Assembly (NCBI GenBank): GCA_028818995.1
Contig: JAPPMR010000807.1
Location: 1-14,385, forward strand
Reading direction: 5' to 3'
Length of the DNA: 14,385 nt
From: Candidatus Poribacteria bacterium
GTDB lineage: Bacteria; Poribacteria; WGA-4E; WGA-3G
Shown here: piece by piece, positions 6,428-14,319 of the stretch
Numbering within the stretch: the first letter of the stretch is position 1
Layout: each line of letters opens with the position of its first letter
Notes under the pieces: model-generated
What the model saw: the letters and a program-made list of their open reading frames with translations, nothing else
Databases searched by the model: none
Told to the model about the DNA's origin: nothing
Position numbers and translations under genes: made by a program

Positions 6428-9052
6428 TTAAAATAATGCCTCCTGCTGTTGTTGTGGGCCCATTGTTTCCGATATATACTGCCATTCGGTTACGAGGTTA
6501 TTGAAGTCTGACGCGCTTTCCGCATCCCCGCGTTTCTCATAGTAATCATACAACACACGCGCGAGACGTTTTGCTGATTCAAAATCTTGCATAGCATGTG
6601 CAACGCTTGCACATGCCGAAATACCTTCGCTGTTCTCCGATCCAGATAGATGCCACACCATCCGTAGACATCCTTCCCACGCTGTCATGTCTTCACTATT
6701 TTCACGTTCAGCGTATTCTTCCATTTTCAATAACCTAACCTTACCACGACTTCTTAGCAGCACCTTATTGTGCATAGCAGCAATGTCAACATCTTTTGCC
6801 TTTGAAAGTACATCCGCATCCCCGAAATTACCCTCCGTGTAGCCGTGCTGGTATAACCACGTCAAACAAAACTGACTTTCGGGGTCCAGTTCGCCTGTCT
6901 CTTTTTCGAGGTAGGCGGCGATTTCGTTGTTTATATGCATGAGTACTTCGCGTATCGGCACAATCTCACCACTAACCCGTATCACCTTACTATAACAGGA
7001 ATAGATTTCCATCCCCGGCCCGATGGCGGCTTGTGCCAGATCAACGGGTCTAATGTTACTAATACGCATAAGTCGATCTAGTGCAGAGGGCATCTCATTT
7101 TTCAGTTCTTGAAGAAATTCATTGCGAGTTACAATGGGGACATCATCAGGGCGTGGATGGCACACCAACACAATAGAGGATGCCAGGGCGTTTTTCTTTG
7201 CCTTAAGAGCTGTTGGTCGTTCTGTCCGCATTGGCCAGGTACCGACTATCTGAAACCCTGCGTTCACAATTGCAGTGAGCATCGTTTCCCATCCAGTGGA
7301 TGTAATGCCGTTGTGCTCTTCTTCTTGTTGTTTGTAAGCATAAAAAATAGAAGTAGGATATTTATAGGAACAGTTCTGGCGCATTTTAATCAATGCTTTA
7401 CTTAAAAGTTTCTCAAAGTGTTTAGTAGGGTTCTCAAACCTTGGACTAGCAGTTATTTCCTCATCCTTCGGAGTCATTATGCTCCCAAATATTTCTGGAT
7501 AAATATCACGGATCAATGGTCTTAGCCAGACGTAAAAGAAATCGGATAGATCTGCGTAGCCGATGTTTTTGTAATAGGGTGGGTCGGTGACGAAAACTTG
7601 TCCTTCAGTATCATGCATTGTTGTGGCAGCATCTGCTTGATATGCCTTACCTTTGTTTCCAGTAAATGGCAAATTTTCAATAACTTTTGCTACCCACTCT
7701 ACCTGTGACAACCAGTTTTGTGTTGAAGTTGAGAAAGGGTTGGCTTCAGCAAAATCCCACATCATTGAGATTTTTTGCATACCAAATACAGGCATTATGC
7801 TATTTCCTTTAGCATCCCATATAGCAAAACTAGAATGACTCTCAACGGTCCGGTCAATTGCAAAAGCAAGATAGGTGCATATTGCTGAAGCATATTCGAT
7901 TTCTGCACCATCTTGCAGGAGAAGTTCATAAACTTCTCCCAGAAGGTTTTTGAAAGTAGCCAGGGCTGTTAATTGACGATTTGTGAATAGTTGATGCCAC
8001 TCAATAAACCCATAATGCTGTATAGAAAAACCTAATGCCCGTTCTGGAATTTTTCCTTTAGGTTTCCATTTAGGTTGAGCCGAAGAAGCATTGCAATAAT
8101 GCGTATCCGTGGGAGGCACAAATATTTTGGGTTTACCCTCTGCGATTATTGCTGTCATTATTTCGCCCATCTTACCTGCTTTTCCCTGCTCTCGGATATA
8201 AGCCAACTTTACAGCAGTTCCACATCCACAACAGTAGGCACCTGTCCTATTAGTTGTAGCCTTTGGTACACCTTGATCATCCGTTTGCACAACCCATGAA
8301 ATGATATTTAACTCACGGTCAAAAATTGGCTTTATCCAGTGCGTGTTACCTAACTGTTTGGACAATTGGAAGGTTGACATCAAGGGCATATGAAAACCAC
8401 ATGCGGGGTTGATACATGGTACTGTGCGCGCCCATAACCATGCTACCACAGTGGAAAATGTGCCATCTGGCAGCTGAACTTTCGGATAAAGATGTCCAAT
8501 TCGCTTATATGCCTCTTCGCGCATCCACGCGCCATAGTAACGAATATCGTTTACCAAACCCGAAGTGCCAATCCATGGAGCACTCGTCCTGCTTTTACCA
8601 GCGCCGGTGGACATGCCAATTCGATCCGCATCTGGATTGATAGGTGCTTGATTGTAAAATTCCGGTGGCAGTTCAATCATTGCCTTTGTAATAAGAACAG
8701 ATAGAGGATTGAGGTCGCTTCCCTGTGCACGTAATCCCAATCGTTGTGCCTCAAGCGGTATGGATCCGCCACCACAAAACGGATCATATACAGCGGGGCA
8801 ATGGTCATTGAGGTATTGTAGTACTGCCTTTGGATCGTTTTTAAATCTTTCACGAAAGGTATCAAGATTCTCTCCATTATTGCGTGCAACAGAAAATGCA
8901 ATTTCGTAACGTGCTTCTGCCAAGATATCTTCGTCGTTTCTGTTTTTCCAAATAATGAGCCGTTTGATGATACCGTAGAGTCTTTCCCGTTCTGCTTCCT
9001 GATCAGATTCAGTTGGAAATTCTTCGTGACACTCGGAGGGGTCATCCACCAT
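6428..9052 (-). CDS. DUF1156 (COG1743) Zn-ribbon adenine-type DNA methylase, main open frame
   Basis: This 874-residue frame carries nearly all of a DUF1156 protein, a family of predicted adenine-specific DNA methylases with a built-in zinc ribbon. The SAM-binding motif I is YDPFCGGGSIPL (89-100), followed by SDLNPLSV (112-119). The ribbon is CINPAC (213-218) paired with CCGC (274-277) about 55 residues later. The catalytic motif IV is TDPPYY (489-494), reading DPPY. A helical C-terminal part with KVRLLKMEEYAE is typical of the family. The family's conserved start is missing from this frame: it is found in the next frame upstream, joined at a break near 9103-9108. In this frame a TAA lies just before the Trp-Trp codons, so the full protein cannot be made without repair. 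ATG 9052 would give a version lacking the N-terminal helix and WWARRPLAACRAV. It sits downstream of the DUF499 gene and upstream of GIY-YIG. Confidence 0.85.
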   Translation of the reverse strand: MVDDPSECHEEFPTESDQEAERERLYGIIKRLIIWKNRNDEDILAEARYEIAFSVARNNGENLDTFRERFKNDPKAVLQYLNDHCPAVYDPFCGGGSIPLEAQRLGLRAQGSDLNPLSVLITKAMIELPPEFYNQAPINPDADRIGMSTGAGKSRTSAPWIGTSGLVNDIRYYGAWMREEAYKRIGHLYPKVQLPDGTFSTVVAWLWARTVPCINPACGFHMPLMSTFQLSKQLGNTHWIKPIFDRELNIISWVVQTDDQGVPKATTNRTGAYCCGCGTAVKLAYIREQGKAGKMGEIMTAIIAEGKPKIFVPPTDTHYCNASSAQPKWKPKGKIPERALGFSIQHYGFIEWHQLFTNRQLTALATFKNLLGEVYELLLQDGAEIEYASAICTYLAFAIDRTVESHSSFAIWDAKGNSIMPVFGMQKISMMWDFAEANPFSTSTQNWLSQVEWVAKVIENLPFTGNKGKAYQADAATTMHDTEGQVFVTDPPYYKNIGYADLSDFFYVWLRPLIRDIYPEIFGSIMTPKDEEITASPRFENPTKHFEKLLSKALIKMRQNCSYKYPTSIFYAYKQQEEEHNGITSTGWETMLTAIVNAGFQIVGTWPMRTERPTALKAKKNALASSIVLVCHPRPDDVPIVTRNEFLQELKNEMPSALDRLMRISNIRPVDLAQAAIGPGMEIYSCYSKVIRVSGEIVPIREVLMHINNEIAAYLEKETGELDPESQFCLTWLYQHGYTEGNFGDADVLSKAKDVDIAAMHNKVLLRSRGKVRLLKMEEYAERENSEDMTAWEGCLRMVWHLSGSENSEGISACASVAHAMQDFESAKRLARVLYDYYEKRGDAESASDFNNLVTEWQYISETMGPQQQQEALF

Positions 9053-9102
9053 ACTTGCAAAAATGACAGCACGGCAGGCAGCGAGCGGACGACGCGCCCA
9101 CC

Positions 9103-9231
9103 ATTATGTAAGGTTGACGGATGTCCATGCGTCAAAGAAGCATCCTTTGCTGATTCTTGGTTAATAGCTTGTAGCGGTATATTAACCTCAATAAGTTTTT
9201 TTCGATAAGTTGTCATATTGTGGTTATCCAT
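9103..9231 (-). pseudogene. N-terminal piece of the DUF1156 methylase, separated by a frameshift
   Basis: ATG 9231 (or 9216, which gives the family-like start MTTYRKKLIEV) opens a frame encoding the conserved DUF1156 head, including AINQESAKDAS and HGHPSTLH. Family members continue LH-x-WWARRPLAACRAV. Here the frame instead reads LHNGGRVVRSLP. The expected WWARRPLAACRAV is intact in the next frame, starting at TGG (9103-9101) and running straight into the 874-residue frame. Only two bases lie between the His codon (9108-9106) and TGG, so exactly one base is missing. Restoring it would give about 929 residues from ATG 9216. The wrong frame stays open to 8677 but encodes nothing family-like. 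No canonical slippery heptamer is seen. Confidence 0.85.
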
Positions 9232-9232
9232 A

Positions 9233-9262
9233 AGTGTAGCGCGAAGGATTAAAACTTCACAA
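9233..9262 (-). promoter_or_regulatory. possible internal promoter for the methylase
   Basis: On the - strand TTGTGA (9262-9257) is followed after 18 bases by TACACT (9238-9233). The -10 with its preceding bases, GCTACACT, is identical to that of the DUF499 promoter. The start would fall near 9226, downstream of ATG 9231 but just before ATG 9216, the more family-like start. Confidence 0.3.
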
Positions 9263-9285
9263 CTATAGAAGATAACGTATATCCT

Positions 9286-12200
9286 TTAATCGTTTGAAAT
9301 GTTTCTAATTTCTTTGAATTCGGCATCAATATGCTCGCTGTTCAATTTTACAGAACGAGCGGTGTTTTCCGAAAATCCTTCGGACTTTTCAGCGGTGACA
9401 ACGACTTCAATTTTTACATTTCCGCCGTCAGTTTGTAAGGTTTGGACAATTTCGTCTTGGATTACTTCAATCTCGTCCGTGAAAGGCAACTCTAACTGCA
9501 AAGTTTTGGTAACAACAACCTGTGTAGGTCCCTTTGGTTGTGGTGGGTCTGGAGTCGTGCCGCTTGCATCATCTTTCTTTTCTGTCTCTTTATCCGGTTT
9601 TGGTTCAGGTTTAGGAGGGTCTATCGCCTTTTGTTTTTCTTGCTCTTCCTTTATTATTTTCGCCAATTCGGGGGTAATCAGAATTGCGGTTGTGCCTTTC
9701 TCTATTCGGAGGTGCCCGACATTTTCTTCAAACCGGAAGTTGATGTAATCATCATCTGTATAGGCGTGGGCAAATCCAAATGTGCCTGCCGGAACCCCTT
9801 CACTAATACACTTCACTAATACGCTTCTGTCCCTCAATCGTGGCATATATACGTTTTGCGCCATAAGTTCCCAAAGTGTGTCTATTTCAATGTGATCTTT
9901 GTAGGCACTGTTGCTCCAAATATATTGCTGCAACTTTTCGGCAAATACGGAAGGTGCTATTTCTTTAATGACAGTATCATCGGCAATAAATTGTTCTCGG
10001 ATACGAGTTACGATTCTGGGATTATCTGTCTTTGTGGCAACATCAGAAAAATCGTAATCGCTTTTCTGCGGATTATTTTGCGTCGGTACGAGTCCCCATC
10101 GGTAAGCCTTAAAAAGTGTTGTAGATACCGAATCCTCAGCAGATTCAAGATTTTTATTGGTCTGATCTAACCGTGTCCCTTCAAGGTTACTAATTGGACT
10201 GTGTAAGACATCACCGTTCATAATAGAATCCCAGGCAAGGAAATTTTTCACAAGATTTTTGAGATCTCGGACATCGTCACGTTTTGCTGTTATGAAGAGA
10301 AGTGTATTTTTGAAGATGCGCTGCCTTTCGTCATCACCACTGTATTTAAGAATATCAAGTGCTGTGGGATGTGCGGTGTCTTCATCCTTTTCTCGACTTG
10401 CTAAAGATGCTTGCGGCGGAAGAATAACGTATTGAATATCCTCGGAATCCTTTACGAGGCTTGGAGACGTGGGACAGACTTGTACACTCGGATCGCGTCC
10501 TATTGCCCTCTCTAATCGTGACACAATTTCACTGTAAATATCTTCATCGTTATACTGTTCAGCGCGGTCTATAGCAACCTTGTTGAGATTTTCCTGAGTG
10601 TGAAAATAGTATCTATCATCTAAATTATAGAGATAATATAGGTTGCCAGTCATTCTGCCGAGCGCATCGTTATAGGTAGATACGGTTTGGCCGGGTTCAA
10701 CGACGCCGAGATGAATCTGACGCGTCGTTATACCTTTAAACGCACCACCTGTTGCACTACCAAGAAACACAGTACGGGCGATCCGGCGTGCGGCACCACC
10801 AACATTAACAAATACTGTGGATTTCGTGTCAATTTCATCGGTACGGGAACCGTGGCTGTCTACCTCATTTACCACCGGGTCCCAATTTCCACCGGACTGA
10901 GCGAGCAACCGAGTGAATTCGTCAGCGAGTGCGGGATCTTCCAGGGGTAGGTTTGCGGGCATAATCAAGAGGGATTGATCTTGTTCTCGGTAGAGACGTG
11001 AAATATAGGTTGCCATGATACGCAGCACACCGCGGGTCTTCTGGAATCCGGGGATGACTGACCAATCTTGAAAAAGTCTATCAAATATCTCTGGATGGAT
11101 TGGATAGCAGTCCTTCATCCGTTGTAAGTACTGCTGATCGTTTACACCATCGGGATATTCGCTGCGCGAGTTCTGATACAATTTTCTGAACGCTTCACAA
11201 GTTTGGTCACGCTCCGTCTCGTCAATTACGGAACCGAACAATCGCCTACGGACCACCTCAAATGCGTTATCAACTTCTAATGGAATTGAGACAGCATCAA
11301 CCCGTTTAAGGATTTCCTCAAGCTCATCAAGAACAGTTACTCCTACTTGTCCACCTGCTTGCGTTTTACCTTCTGGTAAAGTTGCTACAAGCACAACATT
11401 CTTGGATCTTTTTATTGATTGTGTGAGTGTTTGTAAAAAGGTATAGAGACGTGCTTGTAAATCACTCTCTACATTACGTACATAAGCAACAAGTTCATCT
11501 ATTAAAATAACAGAGGGTCCGACATACTCAAAAAGATCATCCAACTGCTTGCCGCCTGGGGAAATGCCTTTAAGCGCAGCTTCGCGTATAAAATCGTAAG
11601 CATCCTGACCTCCAAGTTGCTCTGCCATTCTGCCCCAGAGTGTGTTAAGTGGATCTCCCTGTTTAGTTTCATCTGAGTCGGTCGTGGAGAGATAGGTGCC
11701 AACAAGCACAGAGACATTGGCGTTTATCGAAGTATTAGGATCCCATTCTGCTTCCGATATAATTTCGTCAATTTCTTGACGAAGACGTGCGTATTCACCA
11801 TCTGTCGGCAGTTCTCTCAGAATATTTGCTCCGGTAATTAAGTGGTAGAGAGCAATAAGACTATGTGTTTTTCCGCCGCCAAAACCTGTTTTGAGTTGTA
11901 CAACAGGATCACCACCTTTACCTGCAAGCCGTTTCAACGTATTGACTAACAAGTCGCGGAGTCCGGGTGTAATGTATGTCTGATTAAAGAATATCTTAGT
12001 TTCCCCGTATTCCTCAGTTTTTGCATTTCCCTCATAAACCTCTTGGAGATCCGCGGCAAATTCTGATTTTCGGAATGTGCCTTCAATAACATCATTGTTA
12101 GGTTGTATCACATCACGCCAAGGCGTTAGATCAGTTGCCTTCCTACGTGGTAGTTTCGGTTTATCATCTTTTGGTGTAACAGCACTGGTTAACAACTTGT

Positions 12201-12591
12201 CACGGATCGCTTCAACTTCCCGCTTCTGTTCAGGAGCATTGATTTGTCCAAGTAAATCGGCAACATCGTAGAGCCGCGAACTTGCATATTCCCATGTAAG
12301 ATCTTCCATACCGGGGTGAAAGGTTTTATTTCTTGACTCGGTTATGATGCCTACTGCACTACGAACATCCCGATCTGGATCAAAGTGACGTTCAAAAGCA
12401 TTGTTCCAGTATTTTCTGAAGAGATGAGGGAAGTCTCCGATATCTATATCCGCTTCGTTTTGAAAGCGATCTTCTGGTGATAAGCCTCGTACCGTTTTCA
12501 GGTTTCTAAGAATAAAAGGACGCATGGCATCTCTATAAATATTGAGTGCTTGATAAAGTGCATCTTGGTTGGGACTTTTTGATGAATTCAA
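9286..12591 (-). CDS. DUF499 (COG1483) ATPase with N-terminal Swt1-type HEPN domain
   Basis: This is a 1101-residue P-loop ATPase of the DUF499 family, known as the partner of DUF1156 methylases in predicted defence loci. Residues about 8-120 look like a Swt1-type HEPN domain, with the RNase-style motif RNKTFH (Arg87, Asn88, His92). The AAA-like core follows: Walker A TGFGGGKTHS (Lys241, Thr242) and Walker B ILIDE (Asp365-Glu366). A long helical and mixed region comes next, then a charged Pro/Lys linker (about 980-1020) and a conserved C-terminal strand-rich segment (LELPFTDEIEVIQDEI). The start is a TTG at 12591, chosen because GGAGAGGGAG stands nine bases upstream. The frame stays open to a TTG at 12651, but that codon lies in the -35 box. 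It leads the operon. HEPN action on RNA, and ATP-driven loading or sensing of DNA, are inferred. Confidence 0.85.
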   Translation of the reverse strand: MNSSKSPNQDALYQALNIYRDAMRPFILRNLKTVRGLSPEDRFQNEADIDIGDFPHLFRKYWNNAFERHFDPDRDVRSAVGIITESRNKTFHPGMEDLTWEYASSRLYDVADLLGQINAPEQKREVEAIRDKLLTSAVTPKDDKPKLPRRKATDLTPWRDVIQPNNDVIEGTFRKSEFAADLQEVYEGNAKTEEYGETKIFFNQTYITPGLRDLLVNTLKRLAGKGGDPVVQLKTGFGGGKTHSLIALYHLITGANILRELPTDGEYARLRQEIDEIISEAEWDPNTSINANVSVLVGTYLSTTDSDETKQGDPLNTLWGRMAEQLGGQDAYDFIREAALKGISPGGKQLDDLFEYVGPSVILIDELVAYVRNVESDLQARLYTFLQTLTQSIKRSKNVVLVATLPEGKTQAGGQVGVTVLDELEEILKRVDAVSIPLEVDNAFEVVRRRLFGSVIDETERDQTCEAFRKLYQNSRSEYPDGVNDQQYLQRMKDCYPIHPEIFDRLFQDWSVIPGFQKTRGVLRIMATYISRLYREQDQSLLIMPANLPLEDPALADEFTRLLAQSGGNWDPVVNEVDSHGSRTDEIDTKSTVFVNVGGAARRIARTVFLGSATGGAFKGITTRQIHLGVVEPGQTVSTYNDALGRMTGNLYYLYNLDDRYYFHTQENLNKVAIDRAEQYNDEDIYSEIVSRLERAIGRDPSVQVCPTSPSLVKDSEDIQYVILPPQASLASREKDEDTAHPTALDILKYSGDDERQRIFKNTLLFITAKRDDVRDLKNLVKNFLAWDSIMNGDVLHSPISNLEGTRLDQTNKNLESAEDSVSTTLFKAYRWGLVPTQNNPQKSDYDFSDVATKTDNPRIVTRIREQFIADDTVIKEIAPSVFAEKLQQYIWSNSAYKDHIEIDTLWELMAQNVYMPRLRDRSVLVKCISEGVPAGTFGFAHAYTDDDYINFRFEENVGHLRIEKGTTAILITPELAKIIKEEQEKQKAIDPPKPEPKPDKETEKKDDASGTTPDPPQPKGPTQVVVTKTLQLELPFTDEIEVIQDEIVQTLQTDGGNVKIEVVVTAEKSEGFSENTARSVKLNSEHIDAEFKEIRNISND

Positions 12592-12600
12592 GTGTTGGCA

Positions 12601-12610
12601 CTCCCTCTCC
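12601..12610 (-). promoter_or_regulatory. strong ribosome binding site fixing the TTG start of the DUF499 gene
   Basis: On the - strand GGAGAGGGAG ends nine bases before the in-frame TTG at 12591-12589. No in-frame ATG lies nearby: the first is well inside the HEPN domain, at the Met of DAMRPF. The strong site plus a weak start codon is a common way of setting moderate translation. Confidence 0.7.
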
Positions 12611-12622
12611 GATTTTTTTAGC

Positions 12623-12651
12623 AGTGTAGCAGATTTTTGGTTTCTGGTCAA
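12623..12651 (-). promoter_or_regulatory. sigma70-type promoter of the defence-type operon
   Basis: On the - strand TTGACC (12651-12646) is followed after exactly 17 bases by TACACT (12628-12623). Transcription would begin near 12616, giving a 25-base leader containing the ribosome site. The promoter starts 20 bases after the proA terminator T-tract, so the operon has its own start. Confidence 0.7.
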
Positions 12652-12670
12652 GAGAAAATTGTTCTCAATT

Positions 12671-12703
12671 AAAAACGAAGCAACCTTGAAAAAACAAGGT
12701 CGC
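12671..12703 (-). terminator. rho-independent terminator of proA
   Basis: On the - strand ACCTTG and CAAGGT (12700-12695 and 12688-12683) flank a loop of six T, with two more outer G-C pairs across one mismatch. TTCG and then a five-T run (12675-12671) follow. It starts 33 bases after the proA stop and separates proA from the DUF499 operon. Confidence 0.7.
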
Positions 12704-12736
12704 CAAAATGGATGTCTACGACTACTTTATCTATGC

Positions 12737-13999
12737 CTACTCACGCACCTGACCATCCCCATAAACAATATACTTATAACTCGTCAAACCTTCAAGTCCC
12801 ATTGGACCGCGAGAATGGAGTTTTTGCGTGCTAATCCCGACCTCAGCCCCTAACCCGAATTCATAGCCGTCGGTAAAGACGGTGCTGGCATTGACGTAAA
12901 CAGCGGCGGAATCTACCTCTTTAAGAAACCGTTCTGCTGCGGAGTAACTTTCTGTAATAATTGCATCTGAATGATGTGAGCCGTACGTCTCAATATGGTC
13001 AATGGCTGTGTTCATGCTATCAACAATCCGAATGGATAAAATGTAATCAAGGTATTCTGTACGCCAATCTTCTTCGGTTGCAGGTTTCGCAGGGGCGTAA
13101 ATCTGCTGCGTCCGATCACATCCGCGGATTTCAACTTCAGCATCTTGCAACGCATCGCAGATAACAGGTAGATATTCTTCAGCAACTACCTCGTGAACCA
13201 ATAAGGTTTCCACAGCATTACAAACACCGACTTTATATCCGACTTTTGCATTCATGCAAAGTTTAGCTGCCATCTCAAGGTCAGCGGCTTCATCCACATA
13301 GATATGACAGATACCATCTGCATGTCCGAGCACTGGGATATCGGATTCCCGCATCAGAAATTGGACGAATTCGTTACTACCACGTGGAATAACGAGGTCA
13401 ATGTATTCGGGAAGACGGATAAGTTCGTAGACCGCTTGTCTGTCGATGGTATCAACAAACTGAATGGCATCTGGCACACCTTCTGCAGCAGCGGTATCGC
13501 TGAGGATGCGGGCGAGTATCGTATTGGAGTGGATTGCTTCGGAACCACCCCGCAAAATAACTCCGTTTCCAGATTTGATGCAGAGTGCTGACACCTCAAC
13601 GGTTACATCGGGACGCGACTCATACACAACTCCGACAACACCAATAGGGACACGCACTGTGCCGATTTTGAGTCCGTTAGGACGTTCCCCCATACTTATG
13701 ACTTCACCGATAGGATCCGGCAAGGCAGCGACTTGGCGTAGGTTGTCCGCCATCCGTTCTATTTTTTGATCGTCAATCAGGAGACGCTGCATGAGTGGTG
13801 CAGCAAGTTCTGTTTTTTTGCCGTTTTCAAGGTCAAAGCGGTTTACTTCCTGAATATCATCTTTCGCTTTGAGGATGTTTTCAGCCATCGCAAAAAGCGC
13901 GTTGTTTCGAATATCTACTGAGCTGCGCGATAAAACGCGCATCGCTGCTTTCGCTTTTTTGGCTTTTGATTGGATCATGTGCTGAATATTTCTGTCCAT
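12737..13999 (-). CDS. proA: gamma-glutamyl phosphate reductase
   Basis: ProA reduces gamma-glutamyl phosphate with NADPH to glutamate semialdehyde, the second step of proline synthesis from glutamate, in the cytoplasm. The 420-residue protein has the normal length and aldehyde-dehydrogenase fold. It has the family block VPIGVVGVVYESRPDVT (117-133) and KSGNGVILRGGSEA (142-155), the catalytic Cys260 in GVCNAVETLLVH, and the ProA signature AIDHIETYGSHHSDAII. The ending GLEGLTSYKYIVYGDGQVR is also typical. The ATG at 13999 has AAGGA six bases upstream. It lies 32 bases after a 69-residue gene with no terminator between, so they are probably co-transcribed. proB is not in the window. Confidence 0.95.
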   Translation of the reverse strand: MDRNIQHMIQSKAKKAKAAMRVLSRSSVDIRNNALFAMAENILKAKDDIQEVNRFDLENGKKTELAAPLMQRLLIDDQKIERMADNLRQVAALPDPIGEVISMGERPNGLKIGTVRVPIGVVGVVYESRPDVTVEVSALCIKSGNGVILRGGSEAIHSNTILARILSDTAAAEGVPDAIQFVDTIDRQAVYELIRLPEYIDLVIPRGSNEFVQFLMRESDIPVLGHADGICHIYVDEAADLEMAAKLCMNAKVGYKVGVCNAVETLLVHEVVAEEYLPVICDALQDAEVEIRGCDRTQQIYAPAKPATEEDWRTEYLDYILSIRIVDSMNTAIDHIETYGSHHSDAIITESYSAAERFLKEVDSAAVYVNASTVFTDGYEFGLGAEVGISTQKLHSRGPMGLEGLTSYKYIVYGDGQVRE

Positions 14000-14031
14000 A
14001 TTATTCCTTTTTGTCTATTGGCAACGCTATA

Positions 14032-14241
14032 TTACAACTGTTCCTTAGCCACATGTCTATCAATCAGTTCAAGAACAGTAGGTACCAATTCTGTAGGAAT
14101 CGCCATCAACGTGCTGGATTCATTCTGTAAAGCAGCTTCGGCTTCAGCGACAGCTTCATCTTCTGTCTGCTGATCATAATAAGCAATGACATCTTGCACG
14201 CGTTTTTCATTCCAACCGGGTGGAAATATGTGCTGCTTCAT
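14032..14241 (-). CDS. small acidic protein of unknown function, antitoxin-like
   Basis: This is a 69-residue protein starting MKQHIFPPGWNEKRVQDVIAYYDQQ. It has an acidic Ala/Glu-rich middle (DEAVAEAEAAL) and a hydrophobic PTELVPTVLELIDRH end. Small proteins of this shape (FPPGWNE-RV, QTEDEAVAE, VP-ELVP) occur as uncharacterised genes in several phyla and look like antitoxins, but that role is not shown here. No toxin-like gene is adjacent: proA follows at 32 bases and no gene is visible upstream within the window. A promoter with an extended -10 lies about 50 bases before the ATG. The ribosome site is weak. It probably shares an mRNA with proA. Confidence 0.6.
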   Translation of the reverse strand: MKQHIFPPGWNEKRVQDVIAYYDQQTEDEAVAEAEAALQNESSTLMAIPTELVPTVLELIDRHVAKEQL

Positions 14242-14289
14242 CTTTTAGATATTGGAAATGAATATACATTATTCTCCATTTGCAGATTA

Positions 14290-14319
14290 ATTATAACATA
14301 TATTGAGGCAAAATCGCAA
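14290..14319 (-). promoter_or_regulatory. extended -10 promoter for the 69-aa gene and proA
   Basis: On the - strand TTGCGA (14319-14314) is followed after 18 bases by a perfect TATAAT (14295-14290), preceded by the extended -10 dinucleotide TG (14298-14297). The start would be near 14283, giving a leader of about 42 bases. A small palindrome, CCTCT-CGC-AGAGG (14331-14343), lies 11 bases upstream of the -35 and could be a regulator site. Confidence 0.65.

Noticed and set aside
8677..9102. Continuation of the - strand frame past the methylase break
   Set aside because: After HGHPSTLH the residues lose all family likeness, and the true family sequence is in the other frame. This part is read-through in the wrong frame.
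9103..9110. Programmed ribosomal frameshift in the methylase
   Set aside because: A -1 slip after the AAT codon would restore the frame, but no X-XXY-YYZ heptamer is seen. A missing base explains it more simply.
9244..9286. AAGGAT and ATCCTT inverted repeat between DUF499 and methylase genes
   Set aside because: Six-base arms separated by about 30 bases are expected by chance and no U-tract follows.
9299..9748. 149-residue + strand open frame opposite the DUF499 3' end
   Set aside because: It is antisense to the conserved C-terminus and Pro/Lys linker, rich in Ser/Phe/Gly, with no recognisable domain.
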